Shown here: positions 51,739 through 52,693 of the stretch, piece after piece
How the letters are laid out: each line of letters starts with the position of its first letter
Position numbering within the stretch: the stretch's first letter is position 1
NCBI GenBank assembly: GCA_005778225.1
Contig: SXPC01000099.1
Coordinates: 1 to 52,693 of the forward strand
Origin: Planctomyces sp.
Lineage (GTDB): Bacteria; Planctomycetota; Planctomycetia; Planctomycetales; Planctomycetaceae
Length of the DNA stretch: 52,693 nucleotides
Reading direction: 5' to 3'
The notes under the pieces: model-generated
Seen by the model: the letters and a program-made list of their open reading frames with translations, nothing else
The model's database searches: none
Told to the model about the DNA's origin: nothing
Translations under genes and position numbers: made by a program

Positions 51739-52655
51739 GGATTGTACCTCCAGCCCAACAGGCTTACTTGAAACAACCCGGCAATGCACAACGCGACCAG
51801 ACAAAACGGCGAGAAATCATCCATCATCTCGCCAACAGTCCGTTCCATCTCGACTGGCTGCATCTGATCGATTTTTTCAAAGACACTCAACAATGTTTCA
51901 GGATCCGTCGGATTAAAAACAGCTCCTCCGGTGATCATGGCAATCGTGCTGATCTCAGCGGGGACAGTCTCATTGGCGATGTGAATATCATGGACGATGA
52001 TGTTGTCTTTTTTCAGCTGTTCTGCAATGGCTTCGGCTTGACCACCCATGAGGTCTCCGCTCTGCCCGTCCGAAATCAGGATGATCAGACGGTCCCCTTC
52101 TGCACGAGAGATTAATTCTTCGTGACACGCCTTCAGCGCTCGTCCGACCTCCGTGCCGCTAAACCAGTCGGGGCGGCTGGGCTTATTGGGGTGCATGAAG
52201 GGGGGAGCGCATTTGATCGCAGAGGCATCGGTCGTCAACGGCACCCAGTGAATGAAGGCATTTCCGAAGAACGTTAATCCGAAGGCATCCCCTTCGCGGA
52301 AATCAAGAAAACCATTGATCGCTTTCATCGCTTCGTCGTAGCGAGTCGCCTCGCCAAAGTTGGCCGTCATACTTCCGGAAACATCCACACAAAACTGGAT
52401 GTTCGTCATCTTTCGTTTTGCCTGAGGGACTCCCATCTTCTGCGGGCCAGCCAGAATGATAATCACAGTTGACAGCAGTAACACAGGCAGTGATTCACAC
52501 ATCTTTAACACCGTCGGCCAGTACTTCGGAGAGATCACCTCTCCATGGTCGAATGGCATCGCGACACGACCACGCTGGCGTCTCCAAACCCACGCCATCA
52601 GTGCCACTGGTACGACGAGCAATGCCAAGACCCAAGGCGATGTAAAACTGATCAT
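51732..52655 (-). CDS. VWA-domain membrane protein, BatA-like
   Basis: 307 residues. Membrane segments at about 6-24 and 55-69 surround a short loop, as in BatA. The VWA domain is about 86-260, with metal site Asp91-Val-Ser93-Gly-Ser95 (DVSGSM), the Thr in SGTEVG and ISDGQSGD. A further hydrophobic segment is at 284-300. The gene starts at an ATG whose last bases overlap the stop of the upstream reading frame (ATGA at 52655-52652), so it is one of a coupled series that continues beyond the window. Confidence 0.88.
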   Translation of the reverse strand: MISFTSPWVLALLVVPVALMAWVWRRQRGRVAMPFDHGEVISPKYWPTVLKMCESLPVLLLSTVIIILAGPQKMGVPQAKRKMTNIQFCVDVSGSMTANFGEATRYDEAMKAINGFLDFREGDAFGLTFFGNAFIHWVPLTTDASAIKCAPPFMHPNKPSRPDWFSGTEVGRALKACHEELISRAEGDRLIILISDGQSGDLMGGQAEAIAEQLKKDNIIVHDIHIANETVPAEISTIAMITGGAVFNPTDPETLLSVFEKIDQMQPVEMERTVGEMMDDFSPFCLVALCIAGLFQVSLLGWRYNPW

Positions 52656-52693
52656 ACGACTGCTACCTCCGCTCGCTCACGCAGTTCCTGGAG
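52652..52693 (-). CDS. C-terminal end of an upstream gene, partial
   Basis: Thirteen codons remain on the minus strand, ending LQELRERAEVAVV then TGA, which overlaps the ATG of the BatA-like gene by one A. The frame runs to the window end. Such operons usually have a MoxR ATPase and a DUF58 protein upstream; which this is cannot be judged. Confidence 0.5.
   Translation of the reverse strand, partial: LQELRERAEVAVV

Noticed and set aside
1..52693. CRISPR array, prophage or transposase gene
   Set aside because: No regularly spaced direct repeats, no cas, integrase, phage structural or DDE/HUH transposase gene was seen on either strand.

Overview
The window looks like chromosomal DNA of a planctomycete, probably of the order Planctomycetales. 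This is inferred from gene content: a membrane/cytochrome-like PSCyt1-PSCyt2-PSD1 protein next to a Tat-exported DUF1501 protein, a prepilin-like DUF1559 protein, two formylglycine sulfatases, a DUF1573 protein, an ECF sigma factor of the Rhodopirellula/Verrucomicrobium type paired with a FecR protein, and many secreted proteins with Pro/Ala/Glu-rich tails. Genus cannot be read from the sequence. Translation starts are often GTG or TTG and Shine-Dalgarno signals are frequently weak, so several starts are approximate.

Layout. Positions 1-3.7 kb (minus strand): a cyclophilin lipoprotein, an iduronate-sulfatase-like enzyme and two tandem Hsp20 chaperones. 4.2-10.1 kb: an acidic-tailed membrane protein, an orphan LutC-like protein, a FAD oxidoreductase fused to a Rieske domain, csrA (minus) and an alpha/beta hydrolase. 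10.3-13.7 kb (minus): a small membrane-anchored protein of unknown function and an S9 prolyl-oligopeptidase-type peptidase. 13.9-18.7 kb (plus): thyX, a second sulfatase, purM and an ABC-2 permease. 18.7-22.8 kb: an acidic-tailed membrane protein, tRNA-Gln(TTG), a DUF455 ferritin-like protein and the ECF sigma/FecR pair. 23.0-28.1 kb (minus): DUF1501, PSD1-type cytochrome protein and DUF1573. 28.5-30.9 kb: a HEAT-repeat protein, a small membrane protein and an orphan ribbon-helix-helix protein. 30.9-34.6 kb: glnA (minus, with a candidate sigma-54 promoter), then a glmU N-terminal-domain gene and prs. 34.8-35.3 kb (minus): a previously easy-to-miss 47-codon gene and a coiled-coil protein. 35.5-45.6 kb (plus): a large secreted protein, rpsU, a lipoprotein with a C-terminal membrane anchor, an AraC regulator, a DUF1559 pseudopilin-like protein, a beta-sandwich lipoprotein and a secreted thioredoxin-fold protein. 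46.0-52.7 kb (minus): a Bat-like operon with two von Willebrand factor A (VWA) membrane proteins, a protein ending in Gly-Glu/Gly-Lys repeats and a 1240-residue secreted protein.

The most striking structure outside genes is a rich set of extragenic palindromes: two REPIN-like doublets (6035-6121 and 34637-34761), a roughly 175-bp inverted-repeat element present twice and once in degraded form (17678-17851, 28237-28411, 45657-45781), a three-copy hairpin repeat (14891, 22941, 50634), a two-copy hairpin (15 and 13805) and a heptamer tandem array that runs from a sulfatase stop to the purM start codon. Most sit within a few tens of bases of a gene's stop codon. No transposase, phage gene or CRISPR array is visible. 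The locus most likely to repay experimental work is the Bat-like operon with its unusual partner proteins; the ECF sigma/FecR locus facing the DUF1501/PSD1 pair is a second candidate.
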